32,827 bases of DNA from Bryobacterales bacterium. GTDB lineage: Bacteria > Acidobacteriota > Terriglobia > Bryobacterales > Bryobacteraceae. The notes under the pieces are model-generated. The model searched no databases. It saw only the letters and a list, made by a program, of their open reading frames with translations, and was not told the DNA's origin. Position 1 is the stretch's first letter. Every line of letters starts with the position of its first letter. This document shows, one piece after another, positions 32,204 to 32,827 of this stretch. The translations under genes were made by a program, and so were the position numbers. The stretch is from NCBI GenBank assembly GCA_003166475.1, contig PMVV01000467.1:1-32827 (forward strand), in the 5' to 3' direction.

Positions 32204-32827
32204 ATGCCACCGAAGAAAATGAGTCGCCGCGGGCTGTTCCGGTCGGGCGCGGCGCTGGCTGCCGTCGGCGTGTCCGGATCCATTCCGGAACCGGCTCCGG
32301 CCGCACCCGCGCTCGAGTTGGGCGCCAATTTGTACGAGTCCATCGGCGTTACGCCGATCGTGAACTGCCGGGGCACGTACACCATCATTACGGGTTCGCA
32401 GACTCTGCCCGAAGTGAAGCGCGCCATGGAGCAGGCGTCGCACGCCTACGTCCATATGGACGAACTGATGGAGGCGGTGGGGCAGCGCCTGGCCGAACTG
32501 ACCAAGGCCGAATGGGGGATCGTCACGGCGGGATGCGCCGCGGCATTGACGCACGCGACTTCCGCTTGCATCTCCGGCGGCGATCCGGAAAAGATGCAGC
32601 GCGTGCCTAATCTCGCCGGGCTGAAGAACGAAGTAGTGGTGCCGCGCTATTCGCGCAACGAGTACGACCACGCCGTGCGCATGCTGGGCGTGAAGATGGT
32701 GGAGGTGGAAACCGCCGCGCAGTTCGAAGCGGCCCTCTCGCCGCGGACGGCCATGGTGATGATTCTCTCCTGCCCGGCCGCGGAGAAGGGCGAGCTGTCG
32801 ATCGAGAATACCTGCGCCATGGCGCGG
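32204..32827 (+). CDS. Tat-exported PLP-dependent enzyme, SelA-like (3' end outside window)
   Basis: This is the first 208 codons of a gene that runs off the window, which is why it is absent from the ORF track. The ATG at 32204 follows GGAGGGG. The N-terminus MSRRGLFRSGAALAAVGVSG is a twin-arginine signal peptide. The mature part (LYESIGVTPIVNCRGTYTII, PEVKRAMEQASHAYVHMDEL, WGIVTAGCAAALTHATSACI, VVVPRYSRNEYDHAVRMLGV) matches the SelA / D-glucosaminate-6-phosphate ammonia-lyase branch of aminotransferase-fold enzymes. The lysine that binds PLP would lie beyond the end. An exported PLP enzyme implies the cofactor is loaded before Tat transport. The substrate is unknown. Confidence 0.85.
   Translation, partial: MPPKKMSRRGLFRSGAALAAVGVSGSIPEPAPAAPALELGANLYESIGVTPIVNCRGTYTIITGSQTLPEVKRAMEQASHAYVHMDELMEAVGQRLAELTKAEWGIVTAGCAAALTHATSACISGGDPEKMQRVPNLAGLKNEVVVPRYSRNEYDHAVRMLGVKMVEVETAAQFEAALSPRTAMVMILSCPAAEKGELSIENTCAMAR

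Noticed and set aside
31820-32671. 283 aa minus-strand ORF bridging the STAND and PLP-enzyme genes
   Set aside because: It crosses two supported plus-strand genes and has no motifs.

Overview
This is a GC-rich bacterial window that most likely comes from an acidobacterium of the Bryobacterales/Solibacter type. That is an inference from gene content: two large secreted CRTAC1/ASPIC beta-propeller proteins, a VWA protein of the kind common in acidobacteria, a MoaD-MoaE fusion, a short Hfq-like Sm protein, and dispersed GC-rich palindromic repeats after genes. No rRNA, convincing tRNA or CRISPR array was seen.

Layout. 1-3.1 kb: a small unknown gene overlapping an ImmA/IrrE-like protein without the HExxH motif, then an M20-type metallopeptidase. 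3.5-5.7 kb (minus): a ParA-like ATPase coupled to an AlbA_2/HATPase protein. 6.2-6.8 kb: an intact HigBA-type toxin-antitoxin (TA) pair behind a perfect palindrome. 6.85-7.58 kb: gene-poor, with a phased GCACAAT operator-like array. 7.6-13.8 kb: housekeeping genes (EamA transporter, HtrA protease, peptidoglycan-binding protein, tpiA-deoB, TPR protein). 13.8-14.3 kb: ParD-like antitoxin with a wrecked ParE. 14.3-19.7 kb: epimerase, ankyrin and CRTAC1 genes in an overlapping minus-strand operon, and a divergent second CRTAC1 gene, with a decayed REP-associated transposase (RAYT) between the two CRTAC1 genes.

19.7-23.0 kb is a graveyard of mobile and TA genes: BrnA with frameshifted BrnT, HigA with truncated HigB, a shattered tyrosine recombinase split by a segment with an Rhs scrap and a small membrane-anchored protein, and an intact VapBC-like pair. 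23.1-28.8 kb is a long minus-strand run: MoaD-MoaE, VWA, Hfq-like, SuhB-like, bacterioferritin, ComF, HNH nuclease and a seven-haem cytochrome c.

29.1-32.1 kb holds the best candidate for an undescribed system: a SIR2-domain protein translationally coupled to a membrane-anchored nSTAND-type ATPase whose C-terminal half has no recognised repeats. This looks like an NAD-targeting defence or conflict module. The window ends inside a Tat-exported PLP-dependent enzyme related to SelA.

Two themes recur. First, three of the five TA loci keep an open antitoxin while the toxin is broken (ParE, BrnT, HigB). Second, two REP-like repeat families occupy intergenic spaces; one copy directly abuts the RAYT remnant and is read as the N-terminus of the second CRTAC1 protein. 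Several breaks are single-base frameshifts, so assembly error must be excluded. The truncations and the nested insertion cannot be explained that way.
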